Below the pieces are notes generated by a model. The model worked only from the letters and a program-made list of their open reading frames with translations. It ran no database searches and was not told the DNA's origin. Below, piece after piece: positions 1-8,567 of a stretch of 35,126 nt of DNA. A program made the translations under genes and the position numbers. Each line of letters opens with the position of its first letter. Position 1 is the stretch's first letter. This stretch comes from an uncultured Synechococcaceae cyanobacterium (GTDB taxonomy: Bacteria > Cyanobacteriota > Cyanobacteriia > PCC-6307 > Cyanobiaceae): NCBI GenBank assembly GCA_902573335.1, contig CACGJI010000005.1:1-35126 (forward strand), written 5' to 3'.

Positions 1-47
1 AACAATTTCACACAAAGTGTCCATTAACTGATAAGTTCAAATAGTGG

Positions 48-129
48 GGGTCGGTGCCCGAGTGGTTAAAGGGGGCGGACTGTAAATCCGCTGGCTCTGC
101 CTACGTTGGTTCAAATCCAACCCGGCCCA
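48..129 (+). tRNA. tRNA-Tyr (GTA)
   Basis: GGGTCGG...CCGGCCC-A acceptor stem, CTGTAAATC anticodon loop, long variable arm, GGTTCAAATCC T-arm. Confidence 0.95.
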
Positions 130-140
130 CTTTAAAAATT

Positions 141-212
<72 letters not shown>

Positions 213-270
213 CTCGGGGGATAGCTCGGTATCAGTAGGTTTACCACTATCGCACAAAGAAATTTATCAG

Positions 271-306
271 AAGTGGACGTCCTTTTTCTGGTCCACTTTC
301 TGTTTT
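271..306 (+). terminator. putative hairpin terminator downstream of the tRNAs
   Basis: 8-bp stem AAGTGGAC/GTCCACTT (271-278/291-298) followed by TCTGTTTTT. Confidence 0.45.
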
Positions 307-351
307 TAAGGCAGATATCTAGAGGTGCATCACAGATACGATGACACCGAA

Positions 352-504
352 ATGGCAACAATCAGAAGAAGCGGCAGCGGCTGTCAGGTCCTTATCAAAA
401 GGAAGAATTATGTAGGCCCGAGGTCCAGAAATTTCCTTTCCAGAGATCTGGCTTAATCTTGGGCAAATGCTCTAATTAACCAAGTGTTAGTTTTATCCAT
501 TTAA
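352..504 (+). pseudogene. decayed tyrosine-integrase N-terminal (arm-binding domain) relic
   Basis: Reads MATIRRSGSGCQVLIKRKNYVGPRSRNFLSRDLA*SWANALINQVLVLSI*. This resembles integrase N-termini of the MATIRKRG..WQ..V+RKG....S+.F..K..AE.WA type, with a TAA at 454-456 and no catalytic domain following. It lies directly downstream of tRNA-Thr. Confidence 0.6.
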
Positions 505-536
505 TAAAGCGGTACAAAATCACCAAGTAATAAGTA

Positions 537-824
537 CTAATTGTTTCTATTGAACTTATTGTGTTTTTTATTATTGGGTCCGTTTCTTTTCTCAGCCTCA
601 TTAACCCTTATCTCTCTTCCCATCCATTCAACATCTTGAAGATCATCAATAGCTTTTTTTTCAGAATTATGATCATTTAAATCTACAAAAGCAATACCTC
701 TTTTTCTTCCTGTTTCTCTATCAAGAGGTAAATAACATTTCTTTACTACTCCATAATTACTAAAAAGTTGTTCAAGATCTTCAACCTCAGTTTCCCAAGA
801 TAAATTCCCAATAAAAATAGTCAT
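537..824 (-). CDS. RNA-binding protein with a single RRM (cyanobacterial Rbp type)
   Basis: IFIGNLSWETEVEDLEQLF...RKRGIAFVDL RNP motifs. Start set at MTIF rather than the longer track start. Confidence 0.9.
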   Translation of the reverse strand: MTIFIGNLSWETEVEDLEQLFSNYGVVKKCYLPLDRETGRKRGIAFVDLNDHNSEKKAIDDLQDVEWMGREIRVNEAEKRNGPNNKKHNKFNRNN

Positions 825-953
825 TTCTTTAATTTTTTTGTGAAGGTATAAATAGTTGCTTTGGACTAGTGAAGTTATCTCCAATCAAATGCTTCCATTG
901 TTCTTACTCTAGCTCTTTATTTGCTATGTAACGAGTAGAAAAACTTATATACA

Positions 954-1295
954 TCACAAACCCATTGCTCTTCTTAGCTTTGCAGCTTCATCTAAACCTT
1001 CCATAACTGTAAAAGTGGAATTTTCAGTTGCTTCATTTCTTAGCTTTGAAAGCTCTTTATATTCTTCAGATTCATAAGCTTCAACGGCTGCCCTCATTGA
1101 TGAGAATTCACAAATAACGGCTAAATTGGCATCCTCAGTCCTTTCCTTCCCTTGAGGCTCTGTATCTTTTGCAAAGACTTGGCCTCCAACCTCTTTTAGC
1201 CAAGGTCCAACTTTATTTACATATTCATCAAACAAGTCCTGATTAATTATTTTTGCCGTTGATATCCAGTAACCTTTAGCCCCTTTTTTGTCCAT
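954..1295 (-). CDS. DUF1330 domain protein
   Basis: KGYWISTAKI...YVNKVGPWLKEVGGQVFAKD... pattern. Confidence 0.75.
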   Translation of the reverse strand: MDKKGAKGYWISTAKIINQDLFDEYVNKVGPWLKEVGGQVFAKDTEPQGKERTEDANLAVICEFSSMRAAVEAYESEEYKELSKLRNEATENSTFTVMEGLDEAAKLRRAMGL

Positions 1296-1321
1296 TTATT
1301 TATATTAGTATTTCAATTAGG

Positions 1322-1456
1322 CTACATCATCTCGTATTGATCAAATTTAGTTTTTAACTTTGCTGCTTTATGGATTAATCCAACTGCCTCTTTTCTTCCA
1401 GTAGCTTTTTGAGCCTTGCGCATTAAGTCAGCATATTTTTTGTTTAGTTTTTTCAT
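1322..1456 (-). CDS. small conserved-looking basic protein (44 aa)
   Basis: MKKLNKKYADLMRKAQKATGRKEAVGLIHKAAKLKTKFDQYEMM*; below the ORF-track cutoff. Confidence 0.55.
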   Translation of the reverse strand: MKKLNKKYADLMRKAQKATGRKEAVGLIHKAAKLKTKFDQYEMM

Positions 1457-1488
1457 CAGTTTACTCTTTTAGATTTACATACACAGGC

Positions 1489-1656
1489 TTAATAAGTGAT
1501 TGTCATTTTTTGCATTTGCTCTAAGGGATAGATCATCACAATTTGTTTATCAGAAAGTATTTGACTTTTGCAGGTGGGATTCTTTTTCAAAAATTCTTTA
1601 GCTAGCCAATATTGCTTAGTCTTATCTCTACCTGAGATATAATAACGATAACACAT
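1489..1656 (-). CDS. small hypothetical protein (55 aa)
   Basis: MCYRYYISGRDKTKQYWLAKEFLKKNPTCKSQILSDKQIVMIYPLEQMQKMTITY*. Confidence 0.45.
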   Translation of the reverse strand: MCYRYYISGRDKTKQYWLAKEFLKKNPTCKSQILSDKQIVMIYPLEQMQKMTITY

Positions 1657-1683
1657 TCACAAAAATAGATCTTTGAAAGATGC

Positions 1684-1978
1684 TTAACTCTCTAGATACC
1701 TGCAAATAAGTTCAAAGTTTTCATAGTCCATAGTTATTGTCTGAAACCTATCTGTTTCTATTTTTTTATTCCCAAAATTCTGCAATTCAACTTTAATAGA
1801 TGGATGTTTTATTGAGTAAGATGGAGTAAAGCCAATACGCTTTGCACGTTTGTGCATATCCTTTTTTAAGTCGAGGATCGCATCCACAGAACAAGATAGT
1901 TGGCCTAGAAGAATAACCTATGGAAGCATCAATAATTCTTTGTTCTAAATCGGATGCGATATTTTCGAGAACTTTCAT
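1684..1978 (-). pseudogene. hypothetical protein, probably split by a frameshift near 1885-1895
   Basis: MKVLENIASDLEQRIIDASIGYSSRPTILFCG in one frame, continued by DAILDLKKDMHKRAKRIGFTPSYS... in another frame. Confidence 0.4.
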
Positions 1979-2006
1979 TCAATTTTTTTTACTTCGGGGA
2001 GCATAA

Positions 2007-2213
2007 TTAATAACCAATATTATTTCTTGGGTTAGTTATGTAAATTATTAGGTTTAGAACGTAATTAGCAGGCAAGTTTAATGGTTTCAAAAGTAGCAAG
2101 GCCATTCCTTGAGTTACGTTAAATCCTTTTTCTTTCATAAATAAAACAAGGGCACATATATACATTGTAAATAGATTGTCAATTATTAAATTGGTCAAAA
2201 GGTGTTGAATCAA
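2007..2213 (-). CDS. hypothetical small protein
   Basis: ORF only; true start may be internal (MYICALVLF...). Confidence 0.3.
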   Translation of the reverse strand: MIQHLLTNLIIDNLFTMYICALVLFMKEKGFNVTQGMALLLLKPLNLPANYVLNLIIYITNPRNNIGY

Positions 2214-2272
2214 AAACTAAGTATTTTCTTTAAATTATAAAAATCTAGTATTAGGTAAATAATTTATAGTAA

Positions 2273-2413
2273 ATGGAAATAATTTTAAAAAGAGAAACTT
2301 CATTAGGTTTGGAATCCTATGAAGATTTAGGTTTTAATTCCGAAGAGGAACTTGAATTAGAAATTTCTAAACTTACTAAATTTAGACCTGAATTTGATAC
2401 CAATTTGGAATAA
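2273..2413 (+). CDS. small acidic hypothetical protein (46 aa)
   Basis: MEIILKRETSLGLESYEDLGFNSEEELELEISKLTKFRPEFDTNLE*. Confidence 0.4.
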   Translation: MEIILKRETSLGLESYEDLGFNSEEELELEISKLTKFRPEFDTNLE

Positions 2414-2511
2414 GTTGATAGCGGTTCTAAAAGTAAAGGTTTAATTTAATATTCTCTATTTTTTAATTATTGGTTTTAATTTGATTCTCCCAAGTCAATT
2501 GCTCAATACCA

Positions 2512-2549
2512 ATTAAAAAAGTCAGCCTGTATCCCTACTAGCTGACTTT
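2512..2549 (-). terminator. rho-independent terminator of the minus-strand hli/small-protein unit
   Basis: Stem GTCAGC/GCTGAC (2521-2526/2541-2546) with a T-run on the minus strand. Confidence 0.7.
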
Positions 2550-2573
2550 CATAACGATCTAAGTTTTTAAAAA

Positions 2574-2681
2574 CTATAATAATGTAGTTGTTGTTGTGAT
2601 GCTTAAAACAACTGCAACAATGAATATGTAAGGAACCAACTTAAGAGGTACATATCCTTGTCTTTTAGATATAAAATCCAT
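2574..2681 (-). CDS. 35-aa single-TM small protein, paralog of 32924-33034
   Basis: MDFISKRQGYVPLKLVPYIFIVAVVLSITTTTTLL*; ATG immediately follows the stop of the upstream hli gene. Confidence 0.65.
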   Translation of the reverse strand: MDFISKRQGYVPLKLVPYIFIVAVVLSITTTTTLL

Positions 2682-2816
2682 TTATACAAATCCTGGAATA
2701 ATTTGTCCTGTTGTTAGATATGCGCCAATAAGTGCAATAAAGCCAATCATCGCAAATCTACCGTTAAGCTTCTCAGCTACGATTTTTTCCTTCTCAACTA
2801 TTTTTGTTTCGTTCAT
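2682..2816 (-). CDS. hli: high-light-inducible protein (Hli, 44 aa)
   Basis: MNETKIVEKEKIVAEKLNGRFAMIGFIALIGAYLTTGQIIPGFV*; chlorophyll-binding LNGRxAM motif. Confidence 0.9.
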   Translation of the reverse strand: MNETKIVEKEKIVAEKLNGRFAMIGFIALIGAYLTTGQIIPGFV

Positions 2817-3309
2817 TTCTTTGGTTGGTTGTTTAGCTAAGACGCTTCCTTATGCAATCTTGAAACAAATCTAATGATTGAAAAATATAAGTGTGAGTAT
2901 AATTACTTACTCTCATACCCTCTATAAGCTGTGCTTATTAGACTTAATGAGATTTTCTCAATTTTAATAGAACAATTATTCAATAAAGTTAAAAAGAGAA
3001 TTAATAGCTATTAATAAACAAAGGATATTAATGGAACCAAAAATCAATATAAATTTTTTAGAAAAATATATAGCTCATTTTGTAATTGATAATTGATATT
3101 GAACATAAAAGGATTACAAAAAAATTAGAAGAAGCTTTTTCATATCTCCATAATCTTTTAATTATTAGCTTCAACATTAAAAATTAATTATTGTTACATA
3201 TATGTATCATAATTGCATATAATGTACCGAAATACGCATATTCCTAACCTTTTTCTTTACATTAGTTAATAAGAATGTTACGTTTGTTAACAATTAAATT
3301 ATTTAACCA

Positions 3310-3519
3310 ATGACTAATTCTTCATACATAACTACAGAATCAGGTGGAAGGCAGAATATTTTTCCAACTGAACCTCGTCCTTATGTTGATCAATCTGTTT
3401 CTTACGATGGATATCCTCAAAACGCAGAAAAAGTTAATGGTCGATGGGCAATGATCGGTTTAGTTGCACTTTTGGGAGCTTATGCAACTACAGGCCAAAT
3501 AATTCCAGGTATTTTTTAA
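3310..3519 (+). CDS. hli: high-light-inducible protein
   Basis: EKVNGRWAMIGLVALLGAYATTGQIIPGIF. Confidence 0.92.
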   Translation: MTNSSYITTESGGRQNIFPTEPRPYVDQSVSYDGYPQNAEKVNGRWAMIGLVALLGAYATTGQIIPGIF

Positions 3520-3779
3520 TGTCTCCTCTTTCAGGTTTTTTTGCTGTAATCGTATTCTTCACAGCTATACTCGTTGCTTATCTAACCAAGCAATTTCAAA
3601 ACGAAAATTTAAACTATCTAATTTCAAATCCAATGACAAATTCAAACCCTAAAGTAAAAACAATCGAAAAAGAAAAAGTTGTTGCAGAAACTCTCAATGG
3701 CAGATTCGCAATGCTTGGATTAATTGCTGCTGTCGGAGCTTACTTAACAACAGGCCAAATAATACCAGGTTTTGTCTAA
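3519..3779 (+). CDS. hli: high-light-inducible protein with an extra N-terminal TM segment
   Basis: MSPLSGFFAVIVFFTAILVAYL...AETLNGRFAMLGLIAAVGAYLTTGQIIPGFV; start overlaps the previous stop (TAATG). Confidence 0.88.
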   Translation: MSPLSGFFAVIVFFTAILVAYLTKQFQNENLNYLISNPMTNSNPKVKTIEKEKVVAETLNGRFAMLGLIAAVGAYLTTGQIIPGFV

Positions 3780-4007
3780 ATGCTTTTACTTTCTGTACCA
3801 TTCTACGATTTTCCATCTTCGCCCATACTAATAATTGGCGCGATAGGGATTGTTGTAGCACTGGCTGTATTTTTTCTAGCTTACAAAAAGTACTTTAATT
3901 CTCCATTTAACAAAGAACTTCAATTAAAGAAAAAAGCTCTATTGAAGGAGAAAACAGAACTAAACAAAAAACTTGAGAAAATAGAGCAAGATTTAAAAAA
4001 TTTATAG
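3780..4007 (+). CDS. hypothetical TM + coiled-coil protein, co-operonic with hli
   Basis: ATG directly abuts the hli stop; ILIIGAIGIVVALAVFFLAY then a Lys/Glu-rich helix. Confidence 0.7.
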   Translation: MLLLSVPFYDFPSSPILIIGAIGIVVALAVFFLAYKKYFNSPFNKELQLKKKALLKEKTELNKKLEKIEQDLKNL

Positions 4008-4016
4008 TAAAAACCA

Positions 4017-4106
4017 ATGAACATAGACATTTTCTTAATCTCTTTCTTTACTTATCTCTTAATACCAGTAGTAATGATCGCTAAGGGGAAAAAAGCAACT
4101 AACTAA
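4017..4106 (+). CDS. 29-aa single-TM small protein
   Basis: MNIDIFLISFFTYLLIPVVMIAKGKKATN*; short gap after the previous CDS. Confidence 0.5.
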   Translation: MNIDIFLISFFTYLLIPVVMIAKGKKATN

Positions 4107-4136
4107 GAAAGATTTAGACTCCCAAAATTAGAATTT

Positions 4137-4178
4137 AAACTCTATTCAATACTTACGAAGTCGTTATAGAGTTTTTAT
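4137..4178 (+). terminator. terminator of the hli operon
   Basis: 9-bp stem AAACTCTAT/ATAGAGTTT followed by TT. Confidence 0.55.
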
Positions 4179-4201
4179 ATAAGTTTAAGGAGGGTAATCT
4201 T

Positions 4202-4360
4202 ATGACCACCCTCGCTATCGAGCTACTGGTCTTGACTGTAGTTTTAGTAAATTTTGGAGCAATCCTTACAGGTAATATCTATTCAAAATCAGTAAAGGAA
4301 TTTAAACGCAACAGATTATTTTGCAGTAAGTCTTTCAGCAATCCCTATTGCATTATCTGA
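4202..4360 (+). CDS. small TM protein (52 aa)
   Basis: MTTLAIELLVLTVVLVNFGAILTGNIYSKSVKEFKRNRLFCSKSFSNPYCII*. Confidence 0.45.
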   Translation: MTTLAIELLVLTVVLVNFGAILTGNIYSKSVKEFKRNRLFCSKSFSNPYCII

Positions 4361-4490
4361 GCAAAATTTTTGCTCCTAATTTAATAGGTCTTTAGCGATC
4401 AGCATAAAACGAGAATTTGCTAATCTTTGGCAACTTCGGAGAAGTGGGTCGCTTTTCATTTTGTAAAAATTTGACAATAATAATTAAAGT

Positions 4491-5177
4491 TTAAGCAACC
4501 CTAAATTCCCGTTTCATATTCATTTCAGGCAGGTCATTCATTGAGTCTCTCCATTCCTGGGCCCACTCACTTTGACTATGTTTATAAATTCTAATTAGTT
4601 CATCTACAGAGGAATCATGATAATCAACTCTAAGGTCTAAAAGGGGAAAGCCTAGTTCTCCACTAACTTTTAGAGCGCTTGAGGTTGAACGGAGGCTTCG
4701 TTTATCTCCACCTACACTTTCTCCCGAATTCAGAGCATCAAGTAGTCTTTTCCCTAATTTAATATTTGGATCACTTTGTTTGAAGACATCAGCCATCACC
4801 TCAAGAACTTCAATATTCTCTAGAAAATTGCCAGCTACAGAAAAGTTTTCTCCACTAATATGTCCGCTTGTCTGAAAACATTCTTGACCTGTCCAGCATG
4901 CGCTTCTCCCATACTTATCAATTAAGTGAACCTGTCTTTTTTCCCTGCCAAAATCTTCTTTAATTAAATCTTCCAAAACAATTTTCGAATCAGAGCAAGA
5001 TTGGAGTGACTCAAGACTTCTTATTCCTAAATAAGGATTAGTTTGCCCTTGAGTTGCAACAGCACCAACCTGTGATCTAACAAATGAAACTGTTGAGCCA
5101 ACAGCTATATGGCAAGAAGAAACTGCCACACCAAATCTATTTTTTAAAGGATCAAAACCAATGATTGAAAATGTCAT
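4491..5177 (-). CDS. DUF1028 protein (predicted Ntn-hydrolase-like)
   Basis: MTFSIIGFDPLKNRFGVAVSSCHIAVGSTVSFVRSQVGAVATQ and GESVGGDKRSLRSTSSAL...PLLDLRVDYH signatures. Confidence 0.88.
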   Translation of the reverse strand: MTFSIIGFDPLKNRFGVAVSSCHIAVGSTVSFVRSQVGAVATQGQTNPYLGIRSLESLQSCSDSKIVLEDLIKEDFGREKRQVHLIDKYGRSACWTGQECFQTSGHISGENFSVAGNFLENIEVLEVMADVFKQSDPNIKLGKRLLDALNSGESVGGDKRSLRSTSSALKVSGELGFPLLDLRVDYHDSSVDELIRIYKHSQSEWAQEWRDSMNDLPEMNMKREFRVA

Positions 5178-6455
5178 TTATATCATTAGAGGCTTGTCTA
5201 AAAAATTCTTATCAATGGAAAATATTGTATTTAATAAAACCTCAATACCATTAGCACATTGATCAAGAGAAGTATATTCCTTATAGGAATGACTCAGACC
5301 ATTTCTGCTTGGGACAAAGATCATAACCATAGGACAGATCCTTCCTATTTCTTGTGAGTCATGACTTGCTTTGCTTGGTAAGATTCCAGTTTTAAATCCC
5401 AACTTTTCAGATTCATGAAATGAAGAGCTCACTAATTTAGGACATGACTTAGTGGGGATCACTTCAAATTGAGGTTCTATCTGTACTACGCATCCAGTAC
5501 CTTCTTGAATTTCTGAGCATAGATTCTCAATTCTTAAGCTCATTTTCCCAATCACATCTTCATCCAAATCTCGCATATCTATTGTGAATACTGCCTCTCC
5601 TGGAATAACATTTGCCGCATTGGGATGTAATTTCAATTTACCAACAGTTGCGACTGCACTTTCAGAAGTAGTTTTAGCTATCTGTTCAATGCCAACAATA
5701 ATTTTAGAGGCGGCCAAAAGTGCGTCATTTCTATTTGACATCGGGGTAGTTCCTGCATGATTTGCCTGACCTTTAACCCTAACGGTTATTCTTTTTTGAC
5801 CTACTATTCCATTAACAATTCCGATATCCAAACCACCATCCTCAAGTACCTTTCCCTGTTCAACATGTAATTCAAGAAAAGCGAATATATCTTTTTTACT
5901 TCTTGCCGCACTTTTAATCTCAAGCCAATTTCCACCAATCCGAGAAAGATTATCAATTATTGAGCAAGAATTACTGGTAACAAAATCTTCTTCTTTAACA
6001 GATAAATTACCTGTAAAGCCTTTACAACCAATCATTGTCGATTCTTCATCAGCAAAGACAATTATTTCAAATGGTCTATTTAATTTAATGTCATTTTCCT
6101 GAAGAAAAAAAGCAATTTCAATTCCTGCAATCACTCCTAAAGTTCCGTCATACTTACCTCCCTTTGGAACAGTGTCGAGATGAGATCCGGTAACAATGGG
6201 AGGTAGATTATTATCATGCCCATTTAATCTTGCAATAATATTTCCTGCAGTATCAATTCTTATTTTCAAACCTAATTCCTTAAGGGTTTTCATAAAAAAA
6301 TTTCTTGCATATATATCTTCATCAGAAAAACCTCTTCTTGAAACAGAACCATTCTCAGAAGCTCCGATTGAAGAAAAAGAATTTATCAAGTCTTGGATTC
6401 TCTCCCTATTAATTACCTGTGGCTCTAGGATATTTAATCCAGCGCTATAACTCAT
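5178..6455 (-). CDS. M20-family Zn-dependent amidohydrolase (N-carbamoyl-L-amino-acid / allantoate hydrolase type)
   Basis: GSHLDTVPKGGKYDGTLGV, DEESTMIGCKGFTGN, LELHVEQGKVLE, GQANHAGTTPM, VPSRNGLSHS. Confidence 0.9.
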   Translation of the reverse strand: MSYSAGLNILEPQVINRERIQDLINSFSSIGASENGSVSRRGFSDEDIYARNFFMKTLKELGLKIRIDTAGNIIARLNGHDNNLPPIVTGSHLDTVPKGGKYDGTLGVIAGIEIAFFLQENDIKLNRPFEIIVFADEESTMIGCKGFTGNLSVKEEDFVTSNSCSIIDNLSRIGGNWLEIKSAARSKKDIFAFLELHVEQGKVLEDGGLDIGIVNGIVGQKRITVRVKGQANHAGTTPMSNRNDALLAASKIIVGIEQIAKTTSESAVATVGKLKLHPNAANVIPGEAVFTIDMRDLDEDVIGKMSLRIENLCSEIQEGTGCVVQIEPQFEVIPTKSCPKLVSSSFHESEKLGFKTGILPSKASHDSQEIGRICPMVMIFVPSRNGLSHSYKEYTSLDQCANGIEVLLNTIFSIDKNFLDKPLMI

Positions 6456-6549
6456 ACTTCTATTACTTAAACCTATTTAACGTCTCTTATTTTTCAAATA
6501 AAACCTGTATTGGTTTACACCTTTTCAGAAATTAATTTAAGAAACGAAT

Positions 6550-8563
6550 TCAAACTTTCCAGCCCAAATTATCAGCCATCTTTTGAGCCTTATCAGGGAT
6601 ATCCTCAATTATAAAAATCTTATATAAGATCTGAACGCTTAAAAGATGATTGATTATTGCATCCAATTGTACTTTTTCTGAGGCATCAAGCTCTGAACTA
6701 AAAAATTTATTCAGCAAATCATTTACTTCTGTTTCATCCAAAATTCCAAATTCTCTTATCCTCTCAGGACTTAAAAAATCATTCACAATTTCCTGCATAG
6801 AACTTAAATTATCTTTATCTGCATGGGAAGGGGGAGCCATGAAAGGAAATTTTTCACGTTTATATAGTGATTCAGGCAGCAATCCTGACATGGCTTCTCT
6901 TAAAACATACTTCTCGACATTGTCTTTAATCCTTAATTCAGGGGGGACAGCAACGGCAGCTTCAGCTAGGTGATGATCTAAAAATGCAGGTCTGGCTTCC
7001 ATTGAATTTGACATATCCACTCTATCTCCACCCCATGTGAGAATTTGGCCCTCAAGCATAGTCTTCATCCAAACATACTGAGCCTGATCAATTGCGTATC
7101 TATTTTCTAACTGTTCAAGATCAAGTTCTCCAAAAATTGCCGCCCCGGGATCATAAGTTTCCGTTATCTCTTTATATTTACTTGAGACTAGACTTTTCGC
7201 ATAAGTTTCACATGCAAGCCAAGGTTGAAGGCAACTTGGCGTGAATCCTAAAAATTCCTTGAAAGATTTATTACTTATCTCTTCATTAGCTAGCATCGCG
7301 CCCTTGAAAATATCATTTGAATTTTCCAGATTTTCTTTAAGATTCTCAGATTCTGAATTAGAAATTCCGACCCCCATAGGTATACATATCTTTTCTAAAA
7401 GCGGGATAGCCTCCAAACAATTCATCTGAGCCCTCTCCTGTCATAACGACCTTATAATCGAGCTCATTCACTCTTTTACTCATAAGGTACTTTGCAATTG
7501 CAAGGGTGTTATAAATAGATCTTTCAGTAAACCATAGAACCTTTTCAAAATTCCCATACAGATCATCTCCATTTATTTTTAAAATCTCATGATCTGCATT
7601 GGTGGCGACAGCCATCTCTTTTGCTATCGAAGTTTCATCATATCTTTCATCACTGAAACCAATCGTGAATGCCTTTACTGATTTTTGACTTATGGCAGAA
7701 GCCAATCCCAAAATTGAGCAACTATCAATTCCACCGGACAAATAACAGCCGACAGGAACATCAGCGACCATTCTTAATTCAACTGCTCTCAACAATTCTT
7801 TTCTAATATTTTCAATAAAATATTTTTCACTTTTATTTCTTTCATAAGTGTTTTTCTTAGGGAAATTTATATCCCAGAATTTTTCCTCTGTTATCTGAAA
7901 TTTATTATTTACTCTTTTGACCTTAAGGATATATCCGGGTTTAACTTGTTTAACACCGGCGAATGCTGTAGAGCCAGGTACCATTATCTGCATCAATTGA
8001 TGAACCAGTCCTTCACCCGTAAATTTTCTTTCAACTGATGGATGGGCGAATAATACTTTTAATTCAGAGCCAAATATTAAGGAATCATCGGTCTCAATCC
8101 AATATTGAGGTTTAATCCCAAAACGATCTCTTACAAGATAAAGACAATCCTGTTCTGCATCAAACAATGAAAAGGCAAATTCTCCTCGCAGATAAGATAA
8201 TGATTCATCAATGCCATATTTCTCATAAAGCCTAAGCAATATTTCCGAATCGCTTTTTGAAGAAAAACTTACCCCCTGTGCAACAAGATCAGCCCTGATT
8301 CTCTGAAAGTCATAAAATTCACCATTATGCGCCATCAGAATATGATTTTCGGCACCACCCACAAAAGGCTGTTTTGCTCGATTTTCATTTAAATCTATTA
8401 TTGATAATCTCGCATGACAGAATCCTACAGAGGCATCATCTGATAATTTATATCCAAAACCGTCAGGTCCACGATGGCTCTGAATAGCCGCCATATTTAC
8501 AAGAATCTGAGGTTCAACAGATTTATCTTTTGATTTATTAAAAACCCCGCCTATTCCACACAT
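6550..8563 (-). pseudogene. asnB: glutamine-dependent asparagine synthetase, split by a frameshift at ~7371-7375
   Basis: ORF 7358-8563 has MCGIGGVFN (Ntn Cys2) and YLSGGIDSCSIL (PP-loop). ORF 6550-7425 supplies the C-terminal synthetase domain in another frame. They join at a CCCCC run. Confidence 0.85.
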
Positions 8564-8567
8564 CTAG

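Noticed and set aside
6196-6450. Plus-strand ORF
   Set aside because: Antisense to the well-supported M20 hydrolase; no family signal
7371-7375. Programmed ribosomal frameshift in asnB
   Set aside because: Needs a +1 shift at a G-run without a recognised slippery/stop context; mutation or sequencing error is simpler
6650-7429. Plus-strand ORFs 6650-6973 and 7241-7429
   Set aside because: Antisense to asnB; low-complexity Ser-rich translations
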